Source: Paenibacillus piscarius (GTDB lineage Bacteria; Bacillota; Bacilli; Paenibacillales; Paenibacillaceae). Taken from it: a DNA stretch of 64,000 nucleotides. Location of the stretch: positions 62,001 through 126,000 of the forward strand of contig NZ_JAIEUI010000003.1 in NCBI RefSeq assembly GCF_022234545.1, given 5' to 3'. Each line of letters opens with the position of its first letter. Position 1 is the stretch's first letter. Below, piece by piece: positions 42,844 through 53,050 of this stretch. The position numbers were made by a program, and so were the translations under genes. The notes beneath the pieces were generated by a model. The model did not search any database and was not told the origin of the DNA. It saw only the letters and a list, made by a program, of their open reading frames with translations.

Positions 42844-45228
42844 ATGGGATTAACAATCGAACGGGTGGATTATTCCTCCAAAACGTATCTGGCAAAGCTT
42901 GACGCTTACTGGCGTGCAACCAACTACATCTCCGTAGGCCAGCTTTATTTGAAGGATAATCCGTTGTTAAGAGAACCGCTGAAGGATGCAGACATCAAAG
43001 TGAAGCCGATCGGACACTGGGGCACCATCCCTGGGCAGAACTTTATCTATGCGCACCTGAACCGTGTAATCACTAAATATGATCTCAACATGTTCTATAT
43101 CGAAGGTCCGGGACATGGCGGTCAGGTGATGGTGTCGAACTCTTATCTGGACGGAAGCTACACGGAAATCTATCCGCAGATCACCCAAGACATCCCTGGT
43201 CTGAAAAAGCTGTTCAAGCAGTTCTCTTTCCCTGGCGGTGTTGCCTCCCATGCTGCTCCTGAAACTCCCGGATCGATTCACGAAGGCGGCGAGCTGGGAT
43301 ACTCCCTGTCGCACAGCGTAGGATCGATTCTGGATAACCCGGACCTGATCTCTGCAGTCGTTGTAGGTGACGGCGAAGCGGAGACCGGCCCGCTGGCTGC
43401 TTCCTGGCTGTCCAACCGGTTCATCAACCCGATTACAGATGGTGCTGTATTGCCGATTCTGCACTTGAACGGCTTCAAGATCAGCAACCCGACCATCCTC
43501 TCCCGGATGAGCAGAGAAGAACTGACCGCCTATTTTGCCGGCAACGGCTGGGAAGCTTTCTTCGTTGAAGGCGAGAACCCCGAGCTGATGCACCCGGAAA
43601 TGGCGAAGGTGCTGGATACAATCGTAGAGCGGATTGCCGCCATCCAGAAGAATGCCCGTGAGAATAACGATGCTACCCGTCCGGTATGGCCGATGCTGGT
43701 CTTCCGCTCCCCGAAGGGCTGGACGGGTCCGAAATCCTGGGATGGCGTACCGAACGAAGGCTCCTTCCGTGCCCACCAGGTGCCGATTCCGGTAGACCAG
43801 AAGAATATGAAGCATGCTCCGGCGCTGCTCGAATGGATGAACAGCTACAGACCGGAGGAGCTATTTGATGAGAACGGCCGCCTGAACGCGGATCTGGCTG
43901 AAATTCTGCCAACCGGCGACAGACGTATGGGGATGAACCCGGTCACCAATGCCGGCAAGCTGATCAAAGACCTGCACAAGCCGAATTTCCGTAACTATAC
44001 ACTCGATAATTCCGCTCCAGGCCAAGTAATTGCGCAGGATATGGCGGTGCTGGGCAAATATCTGAAGGAAGTGGTTACGCTCAACGAAGAGAACCGCAAT
44101 TTCAGAATCTTCGGACCGGATGAGACCATGTCTAACCGTCTGGGACCAGTGTTTGAAGTAACGAAGCGCCAATGGATGGATGCCATTCAGGAACCGCAGG
44201 ATGAATTCCTGGCTCCATACGGCCGTGTCATTGACTCGCAGTTGTCGGAGCATCAGGCGGAAGGCATTCTGGAAGGGTATGTATTGACTGGCCGCCACGG
44301 ATTCTTCGCCAGCTATGAAGCATTCCTGCGCGTGGTCGATTCTATGATCACTCAGCACTTCAAATGGCTGCGCAAGGCGACAGACCAGAACTGGAGAGAG
44401 GACATTCCTTCCCTGAACGTGATCGCTACCTCGACCGTATTCCAGCAGGACCATAACGGCTATACCCACCAGGATCCGGGTCTGCTCGGCCATCTGGCTG
44501 ACAAGAAGCCTGAATTCATTCGTGAGTATCTGCCGTCCGATGCGAACAGCCTGCTGGCTGTGTTCGACAAGATCCTGAATGACCGCCAGAAGATCAACCT
44601 GATCGTATCCTCCAAGCATCCGCGTCCGCAGTGGTTCTCGGCAGACGAAGCGCAGGAGCTGGTGGACAAAGGCCTCAAGATCATTGACTGGGCCAGCACC
44701 GATAAGGGCGGAGAGCCGGATCTCGTCATCGCTTCCTCCGGTACTGAACCTACCATGGAAGCCCTGGCTGCCATCTCGATTCTGCATGAGAAGCTGCCTG
44801 AGCTGAAGATCCGTTATATTAACGTGGTAGATCTGCTGAAGCTGAGAAGCCAGAAGCTCGATCCGCGCGGCTTGTCTGACGAAGAGTTTGATCAATTTTT
44901 CACAAAAGACAAACCGGTCATCTTCGCCTTCCACGGCTATGAAGGCCTGATCAAAGACCTGTTCTTCGACCGCCACAACCACAACCTGCATGTGCACGGC
45001 TACCGCGAGAATGGCGATATCACTACACCGTTCGATATGCGTGTACTGAACCAGATGGACCGCTTCGATCTCACGAAGGAAGCAGTGCTGAGCCTGCCGG
45101 AAGCAAGCAAATATCAGGCTATCGCTGACGAGATGGATGCTATGGTGCAGAAGCACCACGCGTACATCCGCGAAGAAGGCATCGACCTTCCAGAGGTTGA
45201 GAGCTGGGTATGGAAGGCTCTGAACTAA
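42844..45228 (+). CDS. xfp: Phosphoketolase (xylulose-5-P / fructose-6-P)
   Basis: A 794-residue thiamine-diphosphate enzyme of the usual length. It shows [44 protein letters not shown] and the cofactor-binding [13 protein letters not shown]. It splits xylulose-5-phosphate (and often fructose-6-phosphate) with phosphate into acetyl-phosphate and a triose or tetrose phosphate, a cytoplasmic bypass of glycolysis for pentoses. The ATG at 42844 has AGGGAGTGG upstream; the frame before it is not part of the gene. It is preceded by a promoter and stands alone. Confidence 0.96.
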   Translation: MGLTIERVDYSSKTYLAKLDAYWRATNYISVGQLYLKDNPLLREPLKDADIKVKPIGHWGTIPGQNFIYAHLNRVITKYDLNMFYIEGPGHGGQVMVSNSYLDGSYTEIYPQITQDIPGLKKLFKQFSFPGGVASHAAPETPGSIHEGGELGYSLSHSVGSILDNPDLISAVVVGDGEAETGPLAASWLSNRFINPITDGAVLPILHLNGFKISNPTILSRMSREELTAYFAGNGWEAFFVEGENPELMHPEMAKVLDTIVERIAAIQKNARENNDATRPVWPMLVFRSPKGWTGPKSWDGVPNEGSFRAHQVPIPVDQKNMKHAPALLEWMNSYRPEELFDENGRLNADLAEILPTGDRRMGMNPVTNAGKLIKDLHKPNFRNYTLDNSAPGQVIAQDMAVLGKYLKEVVTLNEENRNFRIFGPDETMSNRLGPVFEVTKRQWMDAIQEPQDEFLAPYGRVIDSQLSEHQAEGILEGYVLTGRHGFFASYEAFLRVVDSMITQHFKWLRKATDQNWREDIPSLNVIATSTVFQQDHNGYTHQDPGLLGHLADKKPEFIREYLPSDANSLLAVFDKILNDRQKINLIVSSKHPRPQWFSADEAQELVDKGLKIIDWASTDKGGEPDLVIASSGTEPTMEALAAISILHEKLPELKIRYINVVDLLKLRSQKLDPRGLSDEEFDQFFTKDKPVIFAFHGYEGLIKDLFFDRHNHNLHVHGYRENGDITTPFDMRVLNQMDRFDLTKEAVLSLPEASKYQAIADEMDAMVQKHHAYIREEGIDLPEVESWVWKALN

Positions 45229-45266
45229 GCTTCATATATAGTGTTATCTCAATAATATAGCAGGCT

Positions 45267-46142
45267 TCAATCAGGGAGCGCTCCGGGGTCAGGCAATGGC
45301 TGCGGGGCGCTCTCTTTGTGTAGTTGTTGCTTGGATGGTGCGGTACTTAGCGGCGGCTTCCGCTGCACGGCAGTGAGGGAGGGGACACCACCCCTGCCGT
45401 TCATCTCCACCATGTGCTTCCAGTAGCGCTTCGGCATCTTCGAGGAACGCAGCCGGTCGTTATTGCGCTCCTTGATGCCGATAGCATGGTAGAAGCCGGT
45501 CCATAAGCGGCGGTATGCTTCCTCTGCCTCATCCGGCTCTGGCGGCGTCCACCCGCTCAACGGCACGATGGCCTCCCGTCCGGGCTCATGAATCAGCGCT
45601 GCCCCGTGGGTCTGGTCGTAGATCATGAAGCTCTCCCCCTGGAACCGGTCGCAGAAATGCTCTTGAATCACAGGAAGCACATAACCCTGCGGCTCAATTA
45701 CGGCGGCCATGACCGGACCATATACGGAGAAGCGGACGAAGCCCGTATACAGATGCGCTTCATGCCGGAGTTGCTGGACAGCCTTCATCAGTGTGTTAAC
45801 GGTGTCATCCGCCAGCATATTCATCACCTTGCGGCCATGCTTGAAGCCGAGATACAGGAAGTTCAGCATCAGCATTTCCTTCTCGGGGGCGCAGCTCCAG
45901 AAGCCCATCCGCACCAGCTCCTCAGCTTCGCGGCTGATCCGCAGCGGCAGGGATTTCAGTACCCGTGCTGCCTTGTCCTTGTCGGTCTCAATCCATTTGG
46001 CCTCCAGCAGCAGCCCCTGCTCTGCATCTGCAGAATGAATCGTTAACGGCGTCTCCTTCCAGGCGTAGCTCTCGAACACACAGCACAGCAGACCCTCGAA
46101 GGTTCCGTCATAGGTATATGCAAGGGCGGACGGCTTGAACAT
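45267..46142 (-). CDS. TIGR03915-type putative DNA metabolism protein
   Basis: A 291-residue protein with the family features YTYDGTFEGLLCCVFESY at the start, FLYLGFKHGRKVMNMLADD in the middle and the conserved YDQTHGAAL and WTGFYHAIGIKER segments. Its function is not established; the family is called DNA metabolism or repair because it always sits with the radical SAM partner. The start overlaps the stop of that partner as TGATG. The last 40 residues are Pro/Ser-rich and unlike the family core. Confidence 0.88.
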   Translation of the reverse strand: MFKPSALAYTYDGTFEGLLCCVFESYAWKETPLTIHSADAEQGLLLEAKWIETDKDKAARVLKSLPLRISREAEELVRMGFWSCAPEKEMLMLNFLYLGFKHGRKVMNMLADDTVNTLMKAVQQLRHEAHLYTGFVRFSVYGPVMAAVIEPQGYVLPVIQEHFCDRFQGESFMIYDQTHGAALIHEPGREAIVPLSGWTPPEPDEAEEAYRRLWTGFYHAIGIKERNNDRLRSSKMPKRYWKHMVEMNGRGGVPSLTAVQRKPPLSTAPSKQQLHKESAPQPLPDPGALPD

Positions 46143-47461
46143 CAGGCCTTCGCCCCCTTCTTGACGCCATCCCAGTCTCCGGCTGCGGGCAAGGCCGAGA
46201 GGTTGAAGTCATCGAACAGTGTGAGCTGCTCCACCTTCGGCTGCTGGAGCGCGAGCTGCTCGCCGGACATGAGTGAGCGGAGCAGGGTATGCTCGCTGAC
46301 CTTCAGCCCCTCCAGCGGCTTATCCTTGCAGGTGATGAAGAACTGGGCACGCTTCAGCACAACGCCGAGCTTCTTCAGCGCGTGGAAGTCGAGCGCTCCG
46401 GCCCGTCTGGCCTTAACGATCCGCTGTGCGCTTCTGACACCGATCCCGGGCACGCGCAGCAGCATCTCATAAGGGGCGCGGTTGATCTCTACAGGGAACT
46501 GTTCGCGGTGGTTGACGGCCCAGCTGCATTTCGGATCCAGCAGCGGGTTGAAGTTCGGTACGGCCTCATCCAGCAGCTCATTCGCTTTGAAGCCGTAGAA
46601 GCGCAGCAGCCAATCGGCCTGGTAGAGCCGGTGCTCCCGCAGCAGCGGAGGCTTCGTATCAAGAGAGGGCAGCAGGGAATCCTCCACCACCGGGGTATAG
46701 GCCGAGAAGAAGACGCGCTTAAGTGAGTATTTGCGGTACAGGCCTTCGGTCAGATTGAGAATCTGGTAGTCCGTATCGGGTGAGGCGCCTACGATCATCT
46801 GGGTGCTCTGGCCGGCAGGCGCGAAGCGGGGGGCGTGATTATACTTGACGATATCGGAGCGGTTCTCCTTGATCCGGTTGGTGATCAGTCCCATCGGCTT
46901 CAGGATGGACACCTTGCTCTTGTCCGGGGCGAGCCGTCCGAGACTCTCCTGCGAGGGCAGCTCGATGTTGACGCTCATCCGGTCAGCGAGCAGGCCCAGA
47001 CGTGACAGGAGGGCGTCGTCTGCGCCGGGGATGGCTTTGACATGAATATAACCGTTGAACCGGTACACATTCCGCAGCAGCTCCAGCGCGGTGATCAGCT
47101 GCTCGGTGGTATAATCCGGGTTCCGCATAATACCAGAGCTAAGGAATAATCCTTCTATATAATTGCGGCGGTAGAACTGCATGGTGATATCCGCGATCTC
47201 CTCAGGGGTGAAGGCAGCCCGCCGGACGGGGTTGGATTTGCGGTTAATACAATAGGCACAATCGTAGATGCAGCCATTGGTCATCAGCACCTTAAGCAGT
47301 GAAATGCAGCGTCCGTCCGCGGCGAAGCTGTGGCAGATTCCCATGGCGGTGGTGTTGCCGAGCGCCCCGCTCTGGCCTGGGCGGCTGGAACCGCTTGAGG
47401 TGCAGGCTACATCGTATTTGGCCGAGGCGGTTAGAATCTCTAATTTCTCCATGACATCCAC
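46142..47461 (-). CDS. TIGR03916-type radical SAM DNA-modification/repair protein
   Basis: A 439-residue radical SAM protein with the cluster motif CIYDCAYC (CxxxCxxC), a TIM-barrel core and a C-terminal helix-hairpin-helix (LRVPGIGVRSAQRIV) that suggests nucleic-acid binding. GTG at 47461 is preferred: AGGGAG is nine bases upstream and gives MDVMEKLEIL; ATG at 47470 touches that site. It is the first gene of a two-gene operon with the TIGR03915 protein. The reaction is unknown; relation to spore photoproduct lyase-like repair is inference. Confidence 0.88.
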   Translation of the reverse strand: MDVMEKLEILTASAKYDVACTSSGSSRPGQSGALGNTTAMGICHSFAADGRCISLLKVLMTNGCIYDCAYCINRKSNPVRRAAFTPEEIADITMQFYRRNYIEGLFLSSGIMRNPDYTTEQLITALELLRNVYRFNGYIHVKAIPGADDALLSRLGLLADRMSVNIELPSQESLGRLAPDKSKVSILKPMGLITNRIKENRSDIVKYNHAPRFAPAGQSTQMIVGASPDTDYQILNLTEGLYRKYSLKRVFFSAYTPVVEDSLLPSLDTKPPLLREHRLYQADWLLRFYGFKANELLDEAVPNFNPLLDPKCSWAVNHREQFPVEINRAPYEMLLRVPGIGVRSAQRIVKARRAGALDFHALKKLGVVLKRAQFFITCKDKPLEGLKVSEHTLLRSLMSGEQLALQQPKVEQLTLFDDFNLSALPAAGDWDGVKKGAKA

Positions 47462-47646
47462 GGGCTCCATCTCCCTTCTATATGAGCATTATAACCAGAA
47501 CAAGTGTTCCTGTCAAAAGCAATATCGGGTGCCCCGTCCCGCGAAAATGTATGCGCATTCCTTCTTGTGCTATAATAGGACGTGATGGTTCTTAGCATTC
47601 AAGGAATCATACCGTTACTGAAAATCGGGTTAGGAGTGTTGCTGAA

Positions 47647-47835
47647 GTGAGAGGATATAATATCTGGCGGCCCATTATGCTGATTGCGGTTGCGCTGCTG
47701 ACAAGAACGCTGGTTAACAGTGTCTGCCTGATGTTCGGCATGTCGCCGGATACCGCAGGCAGTGTAGCTGTGCTGGGCATGGTCGTTGCCGCTCTGATTA
47801 TGTATAACCGCATGATGAAGGGCCGCCGCAGATAG
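47647..47835 (+). CDS. Small two-helix membrane protein
   Basis: A 62-residue protein with two hydrophobic segments (about 10-30 and 38-54) and a basic tail (MMKGRRR). GTG start with TTAGGAG eleven bases upstream. It has a terminator after it, which supports a real gene. No function is recognised. Confidence 0.6.
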   Translation: MRGYNIWRPIMLIAVALLTRTLVNSVCLMFGMSPDTAGSVAVLGMVVAALIMYNRMMKGRRR

Positions 47836-47895
47836 CGCATAGAGAGGATCCGGCCGGATCAACCGGCGAAGCGGATTGCATAGGAACAGGCTTGA

Positions 47896-47920
47896 AAGAC
47901 GCCCGCACAGGTGTCTTTTT
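47896..47920 (+). terminator. Terminator after the small membrane protein gene
   Basis: AGACGCC pairs with GGTGTCT and is followed by TTTTATTAT. Confidence 0.6.
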
Positions 47921-48133
47921 ATTATATACAAGCGGTTCCTGATCATACAGGCGGACTTCCGCCGGCATTCCGGCACGCGGTGCTTGAATATTAAGGCCGG
48001 AGCTTTTATTCTTAGAAGGATGTGCTGTATAGATACAGGCTCTAAGTTCAAGATAATGTGTATCCCGCAGGGGAACCGCAATCGATAGAATAAGCAGCAC
48101 TCAGCCCGGAATTTACAAATAGGAGGAAACCAC

Positions 48134-50920
48134 TTGAGTACACAGAAGATTGGAGTGCCCTTAGAGGGTTTTGCAGAATTCAGCCGGAAGGTAGCCGCAG
48201 AAGGTGCGGTGCTGCTGAAGAATGAGGGACAGGTGCTTCCGCTGGGGAATGGCGACAGCATAGCTGTTTTTGGCAGAATACAGGTGAATTACTACCGCAG
48301 CGGCACCGGATCAGGCGGGAGCGTCCATGTGGCTTATACGACGAACCTGCTGGATGGCCTGCGCAGCAAAAAGAACATCAGCGTTAACGAAACGCTGGCC
48401 GCCGCCTATGAGGAGTGGATTGTCCATAACCCGTTCGACGATGGCGGGAAGGTATGGGCCGGTGAGCCGTGGAACCAGAAGGAAATGCCGCTTACGGATG
48501 AACTGGTGAAGCAGGCCAGAAGCCAGTCGGACAAGGCTGTCGTGGTCATTGGACGGACGGCCGGCGAAGACCAGGATAATGCCGATACACCGGGAAGCTA
48601 CCGGCTTACTGAAGATGAGAAAGCGATGCTGAAGCAGGTTACGGCTCATTTTGAACAGACGGTTGTTGTGCTGAATGTGTCTAATATTATTGATATGAGC
48701 TGGGTGGATGACGCTGCTTATGTGCACCCGATCTCTGCGGTCATCTATTCGTGGCATGGCGGGATGGAGGGCGGTAACGCGATTGCCGATGTCCTGGCCG
48801 GAGAAGTGACGCCAAGCGGCAAACTGACCGATACGATTGCTTATTCCATTGAGGATTACCCTTCTACGAAGAACTACGGCAATGAGTTCAAGAACCTGTA
48901 CGAGGAAGACATCTATGTCGGCTACCGTTATTTCGAGACGTTCTGTCCGGAGAAGGTTCAATATGAATTCGGCTATGGCATCTCCTACACTACCTTCAAG
49001 CTGGAGACCGAAGAAGCGAAGCTGGTGGAGCAGGAAGGCGTGAAGCAGATTGAGATCGGCGTAACGGTAACTAATACAGGGACAACCTATGCCGGTAAAG
49101 AAGTTGTGCAGGTGTATGTTGAAGCTCCGCAAGGACAGCTGGGCCAACCGGCCAAGGCACTGGCCGGCTTCGCGAAGACCGGGCTGCTTCAGCCCGGCGA
49201 GTCCCAGCGGCTGACGGTCAGCTTCCCGCTGCACGCCATAGCTTCCTATGATGATGCCGGCGTGACCGGTCATCCATCGGCCTATGTGCTGGAAGCTGGA
49301 ACCTACCATTTCTATGCCGGTACCAGTGTGAAGTCTGTATCGCCAGTCCGGGTGGATGGACAAGAGGGTTATGTGCTCGAGGAGCTTCAGGTAGTAGAAC
49401 AGCTGCAGGAGGCCATGGCGCCTACCGAGAGCTTCATGCGGATGAAGCCGGGTGCCCGTAAGGAAGACGGCTCCTACGAGCTGACCTCTTCTGAGGTGCC
49501 AACCCGCAAGGTCGATCTGGCCGCACGGATTGAGAACAACCTGCCGCCGGTGATCGAGCAGACCGGCAACCAGGGATATATCCTGAGGGATGTACATGAG
49601 GGTAAGGTCAGCATGGAGGCCTTCATTGCCCAGCTCAGCGACGAGGATCTGGCGGCGATTGTACGCGGCGAAGGAATGAGCAGCCCGCTGGTCACTCCAG
49701 GCACAGCTTCAGCGTTCGGCGGAGTGAGCGACAGCCTGTTCAACTACGGCATTCCGGTGGCGGCAACCGCAGACGGCCCGTCCGGTATCCGTATGGACAG
49801 CGGAGAGAAGGCGACTCAGGTATCCATCGGTACGCTGCTGGCTGCGACCTGGAACGAAGAGCTGGTAGAAGAGCTGTATGTGCTGGAAGGCCAGGAATTG
49901 CTGCGTAATCAGGTAGATGCGCTGCTCGGGCCGGGTCTCAACATCCGCCGCAGCCCGCTGAACGGACGGAACTTTGAATACTTCTCGGAGGACCCGCTGA
50001 TCTCGGGGATCTTCGCGGCTGCTTGTACACGCGGAATTATGAAGGGCGGCTCGAATGCCACCCTGAAGCATTACGCCTGCAACAACCAGGAGAAGCACCG
50101 CAGCAAGGTTGATGCTGTCGTATCTGAGCGTGCGCTGCGTGAGATCTACCTGAAGGGCTTCGAGATCGCCGTGAAGCAGGGCGGTGCGAACTGTGTCATG
50201 ACCTCTTACAATCCGGTGAACGGCCACTGGGCTGCTTCCAATTATGATCTGAACACCACGCTGCTTCGCGGCGAATGGGGCTTCCAAGGGATTGTAATGA
50301 CCGACTGGTGGGCGCTGATGAATGATGTGGTGAACGGCGGTCCGGCCGACCGGAAGTTCACGAACTGGATGGTCCGGGCGCAGAATGACCTGTACATGGT
50401 GGTCAGCAACTATGGTGCAGAGATCAACGCCTACGAAGACAATACCATCGCTTCTCTGGAGAACGGAACCCTCACCCGGGGCGAGCTTCAGCGTTCGGCT
50501 ATTAATATCTGCGAATTCATTATGAAGGCGCCGGTATTCTCCAGAAAGCACGAGAGTCTGGAGAAGGTAGAAATCTTCAAGGCAGATCCGGGCCTTGCGG
50601 CTGAGCAGGTCCAGGTGCTGAGCGAGAACGCGCAGGTGATCCCTGTGGTGTCCGGTCCGACCTATATCGAGGTGAGCGAAGCCGGCCCGTACCGCATGAT
50701 TGTCAGCATGATGTCCACCGAGCCGGAGCTGGCCCAGAGCGCCTGCAACATGACGCTGAACGGACAAGCCGTGACGACTATTCAGACGCATGGGACGAAC
50801 GGCAAATGGATCAGACAACGGCTCGTGAAGATTGAGCTGGAAGCCGGACGGTATGAGATGAAGCTGGACTTCGTCAAGCCGGGACTGCAGATTGAATGGA
50901 TTGAATTCAAGCGGGTGTAA
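48134..50920 (+). CDS. GH3 beta-glucosidase with inverted domain order
   Basis: A 928-residue enzyme with no signal peptide. The order is swapped against most GH3 enzymes. The GH3 C-terminal alpha/beta sandwich comes first (about 10-310, with VVVIGRTAGEDQDNAD carrying the likely acid/base), then a fibronectin-like domain (about 320-420), then the TIM barrel (about 490-790) with the nucleophile Asp724 in VMTDWWA, and an extra C-terminal beta domain. This layout is known from some Clostridia. Start is TTG, with AGGAGG eight bases upstream. It should release glucose from beta-glucosides taken into the cell. Confidence 0.92.
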   Translation: MSTQKIGVPLEGFAEFSRKVAAEGAVLLKNEGQVLPLGNGDSIAVFGRIQVNYYRSGTGSGGSVHVAYTTNLLDGLRSKKNISVNETLAAAYEEWIVHNPFDDGGKVWAGEPWNQKEMPLTDELVKQARSQSDKAVVVIGRTAGEDQDNADTPGSYRLTEDEKAMLKQVTAHFEQTVVVLNVSNIIDMSWVDDAAYVHPISAVIYSWHGGMEGGNAIADVLAGEVTPSGKLTDTIAYSIEDYPSTKNYGNEFKNLYEEDIYVGYRYFETFCPEKVQYEFGYGISYTTFKLETEEAKLVEQEGVKQIEIGVTVTNTGTTYAGKEVVQVYVEAPQGQLGQPAKALAGFAKTGLLQPGESQRLTVSFPLHAIASYDDAGVTGHPSAYVLEAGTYHFYAGTSVKSVSPVRVDGQEGYVLEELQVVEQLQEAMAPTESFMRMKPGARKEDGSYELTSSEVPTRKVDLAARIENNLPPVIEQTGNQGYILRDVHEGKVSMEAFIAQLSDEDLAAIVRGEGMSSPLVTPGTASAFGGVSDSLFNYGIPVAATADGPSGIRMDSGEKATQVSIGTLLAATWNEELVEELYVLEGQELLRNQVDALLGPGLNIRRSPLNGRNFEYFSEDPLISGIFAAACTRGIMKGGSNATLKHYACNNQEKHRSKVDAVVSERALREIYLKGFEIAVKQGGANCVMTSYNPVNGHWAASNYDLNTTLLRGEWGFQGIVMTDWWALMNDVVNGGPADRKFTNWMVRAQNDLYMVVSNYGAEINAYEDNTIASLENGTLTRGELQRSAINICEFIMKAPVFSRKHESLEKVEIFKADPGLAAEQVQVLSENAQVIPVVSGPTYIEVSEAGPYRMIVSMMSTEPELAQSACNMTLNGQAVTTIQTHGTNGKWIRQRLVKIELEAGRYEMKLDFVKPGLQIEWIEFKRV

Positions 50921-50985
50921 AAGCCTCAGCGGAAGAATGATTCATAGCAACAGCAAACAGGCAGATTGAATCGATTGAGCAGATT

Positions 50986-51008
50986 AGGCACCCTCAGGGT
51001 GCCTTTTT
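50986..51008 (+). terminator. Terminator after the GH3 gene
   Basis: AGGCACCC pairs with GGGTGCCT and is followed by five T residues in all. Confidence 0.8.
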
Positions 51009-51132
51009 GCCTTGGCTAAGCGCACCACGTGCTGCATGAGCATACTACACGGTTTCCGCCCTAATCCGCATACCCCGAATACCGCCGAATAAAATAAGGT
51101 ATAACGGCTACGATGAAGGAGTGTGTACAAGG

Positions 51133-52419
51133 ATGCAGATACATGTAGTGCAGCCGGGGCAGACGCTGTATGGAATTGCGCAGGCCTATGGCGTGAGCAC
51201 GGATGCGATAGAGGAGGCGAATAAGCTGTCTGCGCCGGAGCGGCTGGTCTCCGGGCAGGCGCTGGTCATCCCGATTGCCGGGCATTATTACTGGGTCCAG
51301 CCGGGCGACAGCTTGTATAGTATTGCCAAAAGGTTCAGTCTGAAGGCCAGCACCCTAGCGGATGTGAACGGTCTGGTCCTGACCCAGCCGCTGCAGACGG
51401 GACTCCGCCTGTATATCCCCCCTGCCCCAAGGCGGGAGGCTGAGGTGAACGCTTATGTGGAGCCCAGAGGTGAGACGTTCTCCCAGCCGCTGCAGAAGGC
51501 TGCGGCAGACGCTGCTCCGGATCTTACGTACCTCGCCCCGTTCAGCTTCCGCATCCAGCGGGACGGCTCGCTGCAGGCCCCGCCGCTGGATGATCTCGCC
51601 TCCATTGCCGCGCAGCATCAGGTGACGCTGATGATGGTCGTAACGAACCTGGAGAATGCCCAGTTCAGCTCGGAGCTGGGGCGTATTATTCTGAATGACC
51701 AGGAGGTCCAGGACCGGCTGCTGAAGAATATCATCTCGGAGGCGAAGCGGCTGAACTTCCGGGACATTCACTTCGACATGGAGTTCCTGCGGCCGGAGGA
51801 CCGGGAAGCTTACAACGCTTTTCTGCGCAAAGCGGCAGAGATTATTCACAAGGAAGGCTTCCTGCTGTCTACCGCCCTCGCCCCGAAGACCAGCGCATCG
51901 CAGACAGGGGCCTGGTATACGGCACATGACTATAAGGTCCATGGTCAGGTAGCGGACTTCGTGATTATTATGACCTATGAATGGGGCTACAGCGGCGGGC
52001 CGCCGATGCCCGTCTCACCCATTGGACCGGTACGCCAGGTGCTGACGTATGCAGCAAGCGAGATGCCTTCACGCAAGATTATGATGGGGCAGAATTTGTA
52101 CGGGTACGACTGGACGCTGCCTTTTGTCGCGGGCGGCCAGTATGCCAAAGCGCTTAGTCCGCAGGCGGCCATCGACCTGGCGAGGAACCGTAACGCAGCG
52201 ATTCTGTATGACTATAGAGCCCAGGCACCGCATTTCAATTACACCGATGACGCGGGCAAGCAGCACAAGGTGTGGTTTGAGGACGCCCGCTCCATCCAGG
52301 CCAAGTTCGACCTCATCAAGGAGCTGGACCTGCGCGGAATCAGCTACTGGAAGCTGGGCCTGCCTTTTCCGCAGAATTGGCTGCTGCTTCAGGATAACTT
52401 CAAGGTGGTCAAAAAATGA
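51133..52419 (+). CDS. LysM-GH18 spore cortex enzyme (SleL/YaaH-like)
   Basis: A 428-residue protein with two LysM domains (MQIHVVQPGQTLYGIAQAYG and HYYWVQPGDSLYSIAKRFS) and a GH18 barrel (about 130-420). The GH18 active-site line is DIHFDMEF with Asp211, Asp215 and the catalytic Glu217. This is the build of SleL/YaaH, an N-acetylglucosaminidase that trims peptidoglycan fragments in germinating spores. No signal peptide is seen, as in that family, where the protein is placed in the spore from the mother cell. ATG at 51133 is used; AAGGAG lies twelve bases upstream. Confidence 0.9.
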   Translation: MQIHVVQPGQTLYGIAQAYGVSTDAIEEANKLSAPERLVSGQALVIPIAGHYYWVQPGDSLYSIAKRFSLKASTLADVNGLVLTQPLQTGLRLYIPPAPRREAEVNAYVEPRGETFSQPLQKAAADAAPDLTYLAPFSFRIQRDGSLQAPPLDDLASIAAQHQVTLMMVVTNLENAQFSSELGRIILNDQEVQDRLLKNIISEAKRLNFRDIHFDMEFLRPEDREAYNAFLRKAAEIIHKEGFLLSTALAPKTSASQTGAWYTAHDYKVHGQVADFVIIMTYEWGYSGGPPMPVSPIGPVRQVLTYAASEMPSRKIMMGQNLYGYDWTLPFVAGGQYAKALSPQAAIDLARNRNAAILYDYRAQAPHFNYTDDAGKQHKVWFEDARSIQAKFDLIKELDLRGISYWKLGLPFPQNWLLLQDNFKVVKK

Positions 52420-52422
52420 TAA

Positions 52423-52462
52423 AAAAAGGCTGCGCCTCCTAAACGGGAAGCACAGCCTTTTC
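52423..52462. terminator. Terminator between the SleL-like gene and the minus-strand gene
   Basis: AAAAGGCTG pairs with CAGCCTTTT, with A and T tracts on both sides, so it can serve both genes. Confidence 0.75.
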
Positions 52463-52483
52463 TATATTACGCGGAGGGCTCGG

Positions 52484-52867
52484 TTAGCCCATTAAGCCCT
52501 TAAGGCCGCCCAGGAAGGGCCGGATCGACTTAATCATATTGTAGCCCATCTTCATGACCGGCATCGCCTTCTGTACCATGCCGAACATCCCCATCAGCCG
52601 TCCCAGTCCGCCAGCTCCCCCTGCTCCGCCCATGAGCGAACCTAATAAGGGCATGAAGCTGGAGACATTGGCCTTGTGTGCAGCCTTGGAGGGTCTTCTT
52701 CCTTTAGACTTAGGGCCCGGACGCGTGCTTGGTCTGGACAGGATCACGGCCTCCTGATTCAGGTCTGTGATCCACCCTACATAAGAACGCCCGTTATGCA
52801 GCGTGATGCAGACCGGCTGACCTTTCAGCCGCTGTGCCTGCTTGCGGAGCTTTGCTTGCTGTGCCAT
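52484..52867 (-). CDS. Small protein with Sm-like N-terminus and Gly/Met-rich tail
   Basis: A 127-residue basic protein. Residues 14-45 (GQPVCITLHNGRSYVGWITD) look like the two-strand start of an LSm/Hfq-type beta barrel. A basic linker (about 48-66) is followed by a Gly- and Met-rich hydrophobic tail (about 68-127). I do not recognise a named family; such proteins occur in Paenibacillus and might be spore- or membrane-associated. Start ATG, with a purine-rich AGGTGAAGG upstream. Confidence 0.75.
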   Translation of the reverse strand: MAQQAKLRKQAQRLKGQPVCITLHNGRSYVGWITDLNQEAVILSRPSTRPGPKSKGRRPSKAAHKANVSSFMPLLGSLMGGAGGAGGLGRLMGMFGMVQKAMPVMKMGYNMIKSIRPFLGGLKGLMG

Positions 52868-53050
52868 TTTACCTTCACCTCACCATTTTTACTATATATC
52901 TTACTCAGAACCCGGCAGACGGCTTGTGCAGGTATGGAGTTTTAGGGGAATTTGTTGGATGGAGCGGGCTGTTTTTTATATATGATTGACGTAATATTAA
53001 GGGGAGAGTGAGATAATATTCCATTATTATAGAAGAGGAGGGGGATTATA

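Noticed and set aside
43861..45159. 432-codon antisense frame over phosphoketolase
   Set aside because: Shadow of a well-identified gene.
48311..49597. 428-codon antisense frame over the GH3 gene
   Set aside because: Shadow frame; composition mirrors the GH3 codons.
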